NCBI GenBank assembly: GCA_029939965.1
Contig: JAOZRY010000165.1
Span: 1 to 6,762 of the forward strand
DNA length: 6,762 nucleotides
Direction: 5' to 3'
Source of the DNA: Bacteroidales bacterium
GTDB lineage: Bacteria; Bacteroidota; Bacteroidia; Bacteroidales; 4484-276
The notes below the pieces were generated by a model that ran no database searches, was not told where the DNA came from, and saw nothing but the letters and a program-made list of their open reading frames with translations. Shown here piece after piece: positions 1-6,750 of the stretch. The translations under genes were made by a program, and so were the position numbers. Position 1 is the first letter of the stretch. Each line of letters starts with the position of its first letter.

Positions 1-2
1 TT

Positions 3-87
3 ATCGCATTGTCTCCTTGTCGCATTTCATCATTTAACAGAACAACAGAATCATTATTTACCACTAAAATGTTATTTACAATGCGAT
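3..87. repeat. 10-base perfect inverted repeat flanking the region downstream of ligA
   Basis: ATCGCATTGT at 3-12 and its exact reverse complement at 78-87 bracket 65 bases of AT-rich DNA immediately past the ligA stop. A further direct copy of the TCGCATT core lies at 20-26. The arms are too far apart for a compact terminator. The role is unknown; they could be binding sites, ends of a tiny relic element or coincidence. Confidence 0.4.
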
Positions 88-90
88 TTG

Positions 91-2139
91 TCAACCGTTA
101 AGCATCTCAGTAAACTCTTCTTCTGTAATAATTTTAACTCCTGATTTTTCGGCTTTGGCGCGTTTGGCCGGCCCCATTTTATCGCCGGAAACAAGGAAAT
201 TTGTATTCCCTGAAACGGAACTTACGTTTTTACCACCGTTTTCTGCAATGGCTTCTTTAATGCTATTTCTCGAAAAATTCTGGAAAACTCCGCTTACCAC
301 AAAAGTCTTTCCTTCAAACTTTTGACTTTTTAACCCTACAACATCTTCGATCTCCATTTTAATGCCTTGTTGTTTTAGTCTGTTTATAATCTCCCTGTGG
401 TTTTCGTTTTCAAAATAATTTATTACACTTTCTGCAATACGATCACCAATTTCGTGTACATCCACCAAACTTTCATAGGTTGCGCTCATCAGGGCATCCA
501 TCGATTGGAAATGTTCAGTTAGTTTTTTGGCCACAGTTTCGCCAACATACCTTATGCCCAATGCAAACAGAACCCTCGGAAAGGAAACGTTTTTTGAAGC
601 TTCAATTCCTTTTAAAATATTTTTGGTAGCTTTTTCCCTAAAACTCACCTTACGTTCCTTTTTTTCCAGATCGGCAGCATAGATTTTTTCGAGCCCAAAA
701 ATTTGATCATATTTCAGGTCGTAGAGGTCAGCGACATTTACAATCAGATTTTTATCGAATAATAGCCCGATCTTCCCTTCACCGAGGCTGTCGATATTCA
801 TTGCTTTCCGGCTGATAAAATGTTCCAGCTTTCCTTTGATCTGCGGTGGGCAGCCTTCTTCGTTTGGGCAATAGTGTGCAGATTCACCTTCGCGACGGAT
901 AAGTTGAGTCCCACATTCGGGGCAGGTTCTAACAAATTCAACCGGTATGGAAAACAAATCTCTTACAGCAGTTTCAACTCCCAATATTTTAGGGATAATC
1001 TCTCCACCTTTCTCCACAAAAACTGTATCGCCAATTCTCACATCCAGTTTCGAAATAATATCGGCATTGTGCAGCGATGCTCGTTTTACCATTGTTCCGG
1101 CCAGCAATACAGGTTTGAGATTTGCTACAGGTGTTACTGCTCCTGTTCGGCCAACCTGATAGTGAATGGAAAGTAATTTGGTGGATACCTGTTCAGCTTT
1201 AAATTTATAGGAAATAGCCCAGCGTGGCGATTTGGCCGTAAAGCCAAGCTGCTGCTGCTGTGCATAACTATTTACCTTTATCACCACACCATCTATATCA
1301 AAATTTAATTGGCTGCGTGCCTTATCCCAATAGTTTATAAAATCTATAATTTCATCGGTGGTTTTACATTTTGCAATATAGTTGGGCACCTTTAAGCCCC
1401 ATTTTCGGGCAGCAACCAAATTGTCGTAATGATTATTAAAAGGAAGGTCTTCGCCGAGAACAAAATATAGATAGCAATCCAGATGACGTTTTGCCACAGC
1501 AGCCGAATCCAGCATTTTCAAACTGCCAGAAGCAGCATTTCGGGGATTGGCAAAAGGAGTTTCATTTCTTGAAATCCTCCCCTGATTTAGTTTTTCAAAC
1601 GATTTGTGTGGCATCAGTACTTCACCCCTAATTTCAAATATGTTGGGATAATCCTCTCCCTGTAATTGCAGCGGAATACTTTTAATGGTTTTCACATTGG
1701 TTGTTACATCATCGCCCTGTACACCATCGCCACGTGTTACAGCATTGGTTAGCTTACCGTTTTCATACTTCAACCCAATGGCTACACCATCGTATTTTAA
1801 TTCGCAAACATATTCCACATCTTCTGAAATTATTTTTTTTATGCGTGTAATAAAATCTACGATCTCACTCTCCGAATATGTATTACCGAGCGAAAGCATT
1901 GGGTAAGTATGTTTTACCTGACGAAACTCTTTGGTAACTTCTCCTCCAACACGTTTGGTGGGTGAGTTGGAATAGGTAAGGTCAGGGAATTCAGCTTCCA
2001 GCTTTTCCAGCTCTTTTAGTTTCATATCAAACTCAAAGTCAGAAATAGCCGGAGTGGACAGTACGTAATATTGGTAATTATGCCGATGGAGTTCGGATGA
2101 CAATTCTTCGATTCGTTTTTTGGCTTCTTCTTTTTTCAT
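91..2139 (-). CDS. ligA: NAD-dependent DNA ligase LigA
   Basis: This enzyme seals single-strand nicks in duplex DNA using NAD+ during Okazaki-fragment joining and repair, in the cytoplasm. All family landmarks are visible, numbering from the ATG at 2139 (682 aa; E. coli LigA is 671). There is an N-terminal Ia domain with HNYQYY near residue 20, then the adenylation motif KYDG with the nucleophile Lys115. RGDGVQGDDVT (136-146), EIRGE (about 169-173), DGVVIK (283-288) and KFKAEQ (about 312-317) follow. A four-cysteine zinc finger uses Cys406, 409, 424 and 430, and helix-hairpin-helix repeats and a C-terminal BRCT domain (about 606-682) complete the protein. The frame stays open upstream to a TTG at 2166, but the ATG at 2139 aligns best with known N-termini, so I chose it. 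About 15 extra charged residues sit in the HhH region (about 485-499). The gene lies 96 bases downstream of the glycosyltransferase. No sharp promoter is visible; a TTG-N22-CTGTTTTG arrangement upstream is a weak candidate. Confidence 0.98.
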   Translation of the reverse strand: MKKEEAKKRIEELSSELHRHNYQYYVLSTPAISDFEFDMKLKELEKLEAEFPDLTYSNSPTKRVGGEVTKEFRQVKHTYPMLSLGNTYSESEIVDFITRIKKIISEDVEYVCELKYDGVAIGLKYENGKLTNAVTRGDGVQGDDVTTNVKTIKSIPLQLQGEDYPNIFEIRGEVLMPHKSFEKLNQGRISRNETPFANPRNAASGSLKMLDSAAVAKRHLDCYLYFVLGEDLPFNNHYDNLVAARKWGLKVPNYIAKCKTTDEIIDFINYWDKARSQLNFDIDGVVIKVNSYAQQQQLGFTAKSPRWAISYKFKAEQVSTKLLSIHYQVGRTGAVTPVANLKPVLLAGTMVKRASLHNADIISKLDVRIGDTVFVEKGGEIIPKILGVETAVRDLFSIPVEFVRTCPECGTQLIRREGESAHYCPNEEGCPPQIKGKLEHFISRKAMNIDSLGEGKIGLLFDKNLIVNVADLYDLKYDQIFGLEKIYAADLEKKERKVSFREKATKNILKGIEASKNVSFPRVLFALGIRYVGETVAKKLTEHFQSMDALMSATYESLVDVHEIGDRIAESVINYFENENHREIINRLKQQGIKMEIEDVVGLKSQKFEGKTFVVSGVFQNFSRNSIKEAIAENGGKNVSSVSGNTNFLVSGDKMGPAKRAKAEKSGVKIITEEEFTEMLNG

Positions 2140-2173
2140 ATTGAAAAAGGTTTTTGAATCATGCAAAAAAAAA

Positions 2174-2193
2174 ATGATTAGTAATAATTAATC
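2174..2193 (-). terminator. Weak AT-rich hairpin with T9 run, upstream of ligA
   Basis: On the minus strand, arms TGATTA and TAATCA flank an 8-base loop, and nine T residues follow (2173-2165). The layout is that of an intrinsic terminator for the glycosyltransferase unit, lying about 42 bases past its stop codon. The stem has only 6 pairs with a single G-C, so it could at most be a leaky terminator or attenuator before ligA, and may simply be AT-rich chance. Confidence 0.3.
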
Positions 2194-2235
2194 AAAACAG
2201 AGAAAAATGTAAGAGATAAAAACAATAGTATATGG

Positions 2236-3759
2236 CTATGAGGGAAAGTACTTATTATTGCGATAAATATATATTACCTCATTTTTATTGTAGGGGTTTA
2301 GCCAGTACATAACTTTATCAACAAAACCAGGCTGAATAGCAGTTTCGAACTCAAGTTCGGGAATAAGTTGTTGCATATTCGCTACCCTTTCATTCAAATT
2401 TTCATCCCTAAAAAATAAAACAAAGCGTGGTTCAATATTAGAATTCATGGTAAAATCGGGGAGCTGGTTTGTGGGATTTGCCTTCGTTACTTTGTGCCTT
2501 ACAATCCATTGGCCAAGATAAAACTGTGGCATAATCTGAATATCAGTACCATTGGTATTTTCGAGCAAAATAGCTTTTATATTTTCGTATTTATGTAAAT
2601 GGGTCATTGCTTCAACACGTGCCCGCTTCGAATACATTGTTGTAATAGCTGATAGCAAAATAATATTTAGTATCCAGAAAAATACCCAACTCCCTTTTAC
2701 CAGCTTTCGGTTTCGTTTTACAAAAGATGAGACCCGCATTATTTCATTCCAGCCCATTACCCCTATTAATATCACAAATGGAATTATGGTGAGTATGAAT
2801 CGTTCCTGTTTGTTTGGGAAATAAGAATGAAAACCCAGAAAGAGCAGGGTGGGCAGAAAGATGATAAGACGTTTTTTCCAATTTTTAAAAATACCTGCAA
2901 ACACAAATATACTAACGGGAGGTATTAATAAACCAAAAATTAACAACAAGTAATTATACCATTCGCCGGTGATGTAACTATTTCGATATTCCAGATTGTA
3001 CAACACATATTCGAGGAATTCGGCAAACGGATACCCCCATACAAAAATATCGATAAGGCCCTGAAATAAAAATAACGATACGATATATCCCAGTCCGAAC
3101 AGCACAACTTCTCTTATCTGTTTTTGAAAAATGAGAGCAAGTCCCATCCCGCCGGTATAGATAATAGTTTGGTAACGGATAGAGAAAGCAATTCCGGCAA
3201 TAAATCCTGCCCAGATAAAAATTAAAAGTTTCTTTTTATTATTTTCGTTTTTAACAATTATCCATGTGCTGATAAACAGGAAAGGAATGGCAACAACTTC
3301 TACCAAATTTCTTATGCTAATCCAGGGCATAAACCAAAAAGCTGCTAAAAGTAATCCTACTAATTTTGCTGATTTCTTATCAGAAAGTTTTTCGGTAATT
3401 CGGTATCCAAGCACTACCACAACCATCGAAAAACAGGCATGTATAAGACGTACAAAAAACATTTTTAGCTGTGGGTCGTCCAGATGTAACCATTTAAAAA
3501 GCGTAAACAATACATAATGAAATCCGGCATAGAGAAAGGTATGACCTGTTGGCCCGGTATTGGATTTATCCCAGGGTAACCAGTGGTTGAAGTTTCCGTT
3601 ATCGACCCACGATTGAGCAATTTCAATTACCAGAAAATGATCGTCGAGCATGCCCCAACCTTTGGCAAAAACAACCGAAACCAATCGCAAAATAGCTGCA
3701 ATCCAAATTATAATAATAAGGGGTTTTTGTTCCCAGTAAAACAAAATGGCCGATTTCAT
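2236..3759 (-). CDS. GT-C fold integral membrane glycosyltransferase, GT22 (Alg9/PIG-B mannosyltransferase)-like
   Basis: A 507-aa polytopic inner-membrane protein with roughly nine to eleven hydrophobic segments up to about residue 375, followed by a soluble C-terminal tail of about 130 residues. Several features match the GT-C superfamily. An acidic pair, Asp39-Asp40, lies in the first extracytoplasmic loop after TM1, within GMLDDHFLVIEIAQSW. There is an ArgAsn-Leu-Val-Glu segment near 150-155 and a SIRYQT segment at 193-198. The segment HSYFPNKQERFILTIIPF (311-328) resembles the HKEERF block typical of GT22 enzymes. Members of this fold move a sugar from a polyprenyl-phosphate donor to a lipid or protein acceptor on the outer face of the membrane. 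Donor and acceptor here are unknown; mannose is only the family precedent. Other possible labels are GT39/PMT-like or GT83-like. It starts 40 bases after the HD gene, suggesting co-transcription. The ATG at 3759 is followed by basic and aromatic residues and then TM1, a sensible N-terminus. No other polysaccharide genes are in the window. Confidence 0.8.
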   Translation of the reverse strand: MKSAILFYWEQKPLIIIIWIAAILRLVSVVFAKGWGMLDDHFLVIEIAQSWVDNGNFNHWLPWDKSNTGPTGHTFLYAGFHYVLFTLFKWLHLDDPQLKMFFVRLIHACFSMVVVVLGYRITEKLSDKKSAKLVGLLLAAFWFMPWISIRNLVEVVAIPFLFISTWIIVKNENNKKKLLIFIWAGFIAGIAFSIRYQTIIYTGGMGLALIFQKQIREVVLFGLGYIVSLFLFQGLIDIFVWGYPFAEFLEYVLYNLEYRNSYITGEWYNYLLLIFGLLIPPVSIFVFAGIFKNWKKRLIIFLPTLLFLGFHSYFPNKQERFILTIIPFVILIGVMGWNEIMRVSSFVKRNRKLVKGSWVFFWILNIILLSAITTMYSKRARVEAMTHLHKYENIKAILLENTNGTDIQIMPQFYLGQWIVRHKVTKANPTNQLPDFTMNSNIEPRFVLFFRDENLNERVANMQQLIPELEFETAIQPGFVDKVMYWLNPYNKNEVIYIYRNNKYFPS

Positions 3760-3799
3760 TTATAAAAACAAGTTAAAGCAGTGGGATAGTAAAAGGAAA

Positions 3800-4393
3800 T
3801 TATTTCTCTTTATGGCAAATTAAATTTTTGATCTGTATAAGATTTTTCTGTTTTCCTTCATTTCGGGTTTCGATGGCAGATTTGGTAAAATAGCTATGAC
3901 CTTCTAAAAATTTAACCTGCAATTCATACCATTCTTTTAAGGTGGTTATATTTATCTTGTGGAGATTCCATTCGAGTTTCAAACGGTGAGAAATCATGAA
4001 AAAATCATCGCGACCAAGGTAATCAAGGTCTGCATCGCAAATTATCATTTCAAGTTTCTCGGAGGCACTTTGCGGAAGTTTAGTTGTTAGGATCATATTG
4101 CAAATATGATCGATCTGTTCTTTATTATAATTAAATCTCGGTAGTGTTTCTCTGGCAATATCACATGCAGCTTCTTCGTGGCCGGTGTATGTTCTTAGCA
4201 TTCCTGAATCGTGAAATACAGCAGCAGTTTTGAGTAAAATTTCTTCTGTTTGAGAAACGCTCTCATATCTTGCAATTCTTTCCGCTGAATGAAGCACATC
4301 CAGTGTATGGCTTATATCGTGATAATAGAGTGTTGGCTTTAACTCTTTACTTAGTTTTGTTATAATATAGCTTTTAACACCTTCGAAATCCAT
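3800..4393 (-). CDS. HD-domain metal-dependent phosphohydrolase
   Basis: A 197-aa soluble protein with one HD domain. The metal-binding signature is visible in order: YYHDISHT with His25 and His29, the His61-Asp62 doublet in AVFHDSGM, HEE at 72-74, and ICDADLDYLGRDD with Asp120 and Asp122. This order is normal for active HD phosphohydrolases, which bind divalent metals and hydrolyse phosphomonoesters, nucleotides or cyclic nucleotides. Nothing in the sequence fixes the substrate. I recall similar stand-alone or fused HD domains in Bacteroidota, some joined to signalling modules, but no partner domain is present here. The C-terminus is lysine-rich and probably flexible. The gene begins 41 bases beyond the terminator of the universal stress protein and ends 40 bases before the glycosyltransferase, so it probably heads that unit. 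I find no clear TAnnTTTG promoter element in the short leader, so read-through from upstream is possible. Confidence 0.88.
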   Translation of the reverse strand: MDFEGVKSYIITKLSKELKPTLYYHDISHTLDVLHSAERIARYESVSQTEEILLKTAAVFHDSGMLRTYTGHEEAACDIARETLPRFNYNKEQIDHICNMILTTKLPQSASEKLEMIICDADLDYLGRDDFFMISHRLKLEWNLHKINITTLKEWYELQVKFLEGHSYFTKSAIETRNEGKQKNLIQIKNLICHKEK

Positions 4394-4433
4394 GATTTTA
4401 GTTTCTGAAATGAGGTTAATAATAAATCGAAAA

Positions 4434-4458
4434 GAGCCGAAAACTTCAAGTTCGGCTC
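4434..4458 (-). terminator. Rho-independent terminator after the universal stress protein gene
   Basis: Read on the minus strand, GAGCCGAA and TTCGGCTC form a perfect 8-bp stem around a 9-base loop, and a TTTT tract follows at once (positions 4433-4430, partly interrupted after four bases). It begins 27 bases past the stop codon of the stress-protein gene. An alternative fold pairs GAGCCG/CGGCTC plus AACT/AGTT with a two-base bulge. The short U-tract suggests some read-through into the HD gene. Confidence 0.78.
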
Positions 4459-4484
4459 CCCTGATATCATAAATTGGCGAATTG

Positions 4485-5324
4485 TTAGTACGAAACTATT
4501 TTTTGCCAGTTAAACTTCCTCGGATTGATACACATTACCGGAATTTGTGAACCGTTAAAAATCATTTGCTCATCCCAAGAACCAAGAATAAAGCGTTTAA
4601 AACTTTGATCAGGATCGGTCATTATCATAACCAGATCAGCATTATTTGAGGTGGCATAATCAATTACCTGTTTGGCAAAATTTGTGTTTTTCTGTGCTAT
4701 CTTTATGGTGTATTTTACTTCATTTTTACCAAAGAAATCGGTGATTTGTTGAACAGCTTCATCAATGTGCTCACCATCCATTTGATAAATATGAATTTCT
4801 GAATTAAATTGTCTGGCAATATGGGCAGCCCATTTTGTTTTTTCCCAGGGACCCGAATCGCTGGTAATTGGTAGTACAATGTGTCCGTACCCTTCGTTGA
4901 ACGAACGTTTTTGCACAACAATAACCGGTGCTGGTGAACTGGTAACTACTTTCAAAGCGTAACTTCCGGTAAGGTGTTGAATGCCAACTTTACCGTGTGT
5001 TCCCAAATACAATAGGTTTGCACCAACGTCTTTGGCAACATCGCTGATAGTAGTAAAAATTGAACCCTCCTGTGCAATTCCTTCTGCATCTATACCATAG
5101 TTCTTCTTCACTTCCTCAACAATATCCTGCAATTTTCCTTTAACAGAAACTTTATCAAGGCTGTCTTTTTTCAATTGAGCCTTTGTGTTCTTATCAATAA
5201 CATGCAATATTACAACCTTGTATTGCAGGAATTTTGCTGCTTCGGCTGCCTGACTGATAGCATTTTCGCCCACGATGGTAAAATCAGTGGGAACTAATAC
5301 TACATTGTTCATATTTTCGGTCAT
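4485..5324 (-). CDS. Tandem UspA-domain universal stress protein
   Basis: A 279-aa cytoplasmic protein made of two universal stress protein domains. Domain 1 (about 5-140) opens with the typical beta-strand VVLVPTDF and ends with GTHGKVGIQHLTGS (108-121), then PAPVIVV. This corresponds to the Usp nucleotide-binding motif G-2x-G-9x-G(S/T), with 8 rather than 9 residues between the second Gly and Gly-Ser. Domain 2 (about 146-270) starts HIVLPITSDS and ends PVMCINP; its motif is degraded to TDPDQSFKRFILGS, lacking the glycine pair. By family precedent it supports survival in starvation, redox or energy stress, perhaps through ATP/AMP sensing by domain 1 with domain 2 structural. No catalytic activity is implied. 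The ATG at 5324 is used; an in-frame ATG at 5312 would also leave the domain intact. It appears monocistronic, with its own promoter (5377-5406) and a terminator downstream. Confidence 0.93.
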   Translation of the reverse strand: MTENMNNVVLVPTDFTIVGENAISQAAEAAKFLQYKVVILHVIDKNTKAQLKKDSLDKVSVKGKLQDIVEEVKKNYGIDAEGIAQEGSIFTTISDVAKDVGANLLYLGTHGKVGIQHLTGSYALKVVTSSPAPVIVVQKRSFNEGYGHIVLPITSDSGPWEKTKWAAHIARQFNSEIHIYQMDGEHIDEAVQQITDFFGKNEVKYTIKIAQKNTNFAKQVIDYATSNNADLVMIMTDPDQSFKRFILGSWDEQMIFNGSQIPVMCINPRKFNWQKIVSY

Positions 5325-5376
5325 GATGATTTAAATTATGTATGTGTTTTTTACAATACTTTTTAATGTGATGCTA

Positions 5377-5406
5377 CAAAAATAGAAATTTTTTCATTGA
5401 AGTCAA
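5377..5406 (-). promoter_or_regulatory. Bacteroidota primary-sigma promoter for the universal stress protein gene
   Basis: On the minus strand, TTG (5406-5404), a 19-base spacer and TATTTTTG (5384-5377) match the Bacteroidota consensus of -33 TTG and -7 TAnnTTTG exactly. The predicted start of transcription is near 5370, giving a leader of about 45 bases before the ATG at 5324. The promoter sits in the gap after the serine hydrolase gene, so the stress protein can be made independently of it. Confidence 0.8.
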
Positions 5407-5433
5407 TCTATCTTTTATGTTTTGGCTATATTT

Positions 5434-6600
5434 TCAACTACTTTCCGTAGGCAATTGTTCATTGGGCAACTCTTTGCTAACCGCTGTATAAATTTGTTTT
5501 ACAATAGAAGCAACCGGTGCATTGGTGTTGTTGAGTAATATAATTGTAAGATTATCATCAACATACCTGGTGAGGCTTGAAGTAAACCCATTCCATAATC
5601 CATTATGATAAATTACTTTTTTTCCATCTACCTCTTTTAATCTCCACCCATATCCATAATTATACGTTCGGCCACGATATGCCACCGTTTTAGAGAAAGC
5701 CTGCTTCAATAATGAATCACTAATCAGCAAATCAGAGTATAAAGCCTGATCCCATTTTAACAAATCCTCAACTGTACTGTAAATGCTTTTATCCCCAAGT
5801 ACTTCATCCAATGGATCGTGTGTAAACTTACGGTATCGCCATCCACGCCTGGTAAAACCTGTAGCAATATTAGACAGGGTATCAACAATGGCTTTATTCC
5901 AGGCAAAAGTATGATCCATACCCAGGGGTGTAAAAATTTCTTCATCAACAAAACTAAAAAAACTCTTTCCCGAAACTCTTTCCACAAGTAATGCAAGAAT
6001 GGCATAGCCTGTATTATTGTAGTGATGCCTTCTGCCGGGTCTGAAATTCAATTGTGGATTATTGGCATTTATCAAATCAAGCACATCCTCGTTGGTAATA
6101 GGTATTTCATCATCCCAAAAATGATCAACATAATACATGTAGTTCTGAAGCCCCGAAGTATGTTGGAGTAACTGCTTGATTGTAATATTATTGAATGGAA
6201 ATTCAGGCATGTAGCTTTGCACAGAATCGTTAAGATTAACCAAACCCCGCTCATGCAAAATAAGTACGGCCATAGCAGTAAAACCCTTACTTACCGATGC
6301 AAGCTGAAATGCTGTGGATAAATTAAGAGTGTCCTTTTTATACAGATCGGCATGACCCTGAGAATATTCGAAAATTGGGTATCCTTCGAATGCTACTAAT
6401 ACGTTTCCGTTGAGTTTGTATCTGGTAATAACATTGCCAATAAGTGAATCAAGCTTTGAAATTTCAACCTCGGATAATGGTTGCTTCAACTCAATATGCT
6501 CCACCGTGTTATTAGTGATTGATGCCGTTTTAACTGTGGGAGCATCACAACTAATAATAATAAATGTAATAAATAAAACTAGTGCCTTATATTTCTGCAT
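5434..6600 (-). CDS. Lipoprotein serine hydrolase, class C beta-lactamase / PBP4*-esterase fold
   Basis: A 388-aa exported hydrolase. The N-terminus has a short basic start, a hydrophobic stretch and a lipobox ending IISC, so Cys18 is the likely lipidated residue and the protein is membrane-anchored in the periplasm or envelope. The catalytic domain (about 45-375) shows the active-site SxxK as Ser102-Val-Ser-Lys105, the tyrosine motif YNN at 194-196, and a third motif HNG at 332-334 in place of KTG. A conserved LLQHTSGL segment lies at 144-151. This combination is usual for the broad Beta-lactamase family (AmpC, EstB, D-aminopeptidases, DD-peptidases). Substrate cannot be read from sequence; it may be a peptidoglycan peptidase or an esterase, and resistance to beta-lactams should not be assumed. 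Asp at +2 after the cysteine, with no acidic surface-export signal nearby, favours an internal location. A good -7 element lies just upstream, and no terminator hairpin is seen after its stop. Confidence 0.92.
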   Translation of the reverse strand: MQKYKALVLFITFIIISCDAPTVKTASITNNTVEHIELKQPLSEVEISKLDSLIGNVITRYKLNGNVLVAFEGYPIFEYSQGHADLYKKDTLNLSTAFQLASVSKGFTAMAVLILHERGLVNLNDSVQSYMPEFPFNNITIKQLLQHTSGLQNYMYYVDHFWDDEIPITNEDVLDLINANNPQLNFRPGRRHHYNNTGYAILALLVERVSGKSFFSFVDEEIFTPLGMDHTFAWNKAIVDTLSNIATGFTRRGWRYRKFTHDPLDEVLGDKSIYSTVEDLLKWDQALYSDLLISDSLLKQAFSKTVAYRGRTYNYGYGWRLKEVDGKKVIYHNGLWNGFTSSLTRYVDDNLTIILLNNTNAPVASIVKQIYTAVSKELPNEQLPTESS

Positions 6601-6628
6601 TCTGATTTTTCAATTCTAAACATGGCGG

Positions 6629-6636
6629 CAAAAGTA
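6629..6636 (-). promoter_or_regulatory. -7 promoter element of the serine hydrolase gene
   Basis: The minus strand reads TACTTTTG, an exact match to the Bacteroidota -7 consensus TAnnTTTG. The expected -33 TTG is not present at the usual spacing; the nearest resemblance is GTTATG about 22 bases upstream. Transcription would start near 6622, leaving a leader of about 22 bases before the ATG at 6600. The weak -33 region may mean low basal activity or help from an activator. Confidence 0.55.
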
Positions 6637-6672
6637 TTCAAATTAAGAAAACCCGGCATAACTTACTTTTCC

Positions 6673-6685
6673 ACAATTGAATTGT
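6673..6685. promoter_or_regulatory. Possible operator palindrome upstream of the serine hydrolase
   Basis: ACAATT-G-AATTGT is a perfect 13-base palindrome, touched at its right end by the 8-base palindrome TTAATTAA (6685-6692). It lies about 50 to 65 bases upstream of the predicted transcription start, where an activator could bind. All arms are AT-rich, so chance is a real alternative. Confidence 0.25.
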
Positions 6686-6719
6686 TAATTAATGTTTGTC
6701 CATAATGTTGGCAATTTTC

Positions 6720-6750
6720 CATAGCCCAGTCCTTCAGGGCTGGGATTATG
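6720..6750. repeat. REP-like GC-rich palindromic hairpin
   Basis: CCCAGTCC (6725-6732) and GGGCTGGG (6737-6744) form an 8-bp stem with one G-T wobble around a TTCA tetraloop. A small internal loop separates this from an outer CATA/TATG stem (6720-6723 with 6747-6750). It is GC-rich in AT-rich surroundings and lies outside any gene. Its size and layout resemble REP elements mobilised by Y1 (RAYT) transposases. It could also be a bidirectional terminator for a gene beyond the window, but no clean T-tract follows on either strand. Confidence 0.55.

Noticed and set aside
3..17. AAGGAG-like sequence on the minus strand ahead of an ATG near the left edge
   Set aside because: The ATG at 9-7 is followed by one codon and then TAA, and Bacteroidota rely little on Shine-Dalgarno pairing.
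2..94. Minus-strand frame open from a TTG overlapping the ligA stop to the left edge (about 31 codons)
   Set aside because: It has only rare start codons or a late ATG, no recognisable motif, and a length that AT-rich DNA can reach by chance. It could be the start of a gene outside the window, but nothing here shows it.
820..1176. Plus-strand open frame of 118 codons inside ligA
   Set aside because: It lies antisense to a strongly conserved coding region, has low-complexity cysteine- and serine-rich content, and no family resemblance.
2140..2166. Extension of ligA upstream to an in-frame TTG
   Set aside because: The extra residues do not resemble LigA N-termini, the codon lies inside the T9 run region, and the ATG at 2139 gives the usual start just before the Ia domain.
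2552..3765. Several plus-strand open frames antisense to the glycosyltransferase
   Set aside because: They are short, carry no motif or promoter, and are explained as shadows of the minus-strand gene.
5434..6600. Calling the serine hydrolase an antibiotic-resistance beta-lactamase
   Set aside because: The SxxK, YxN and HxG motifs are shared by peptidases and esterases, and no feature in the sequence points to beta-lactam hydrolysis.
6690..6709. TAATGTT direct repeat with a 13-base period
   Set aside because: Seven AT-rich bases repeated once is expected by chance in this composition.
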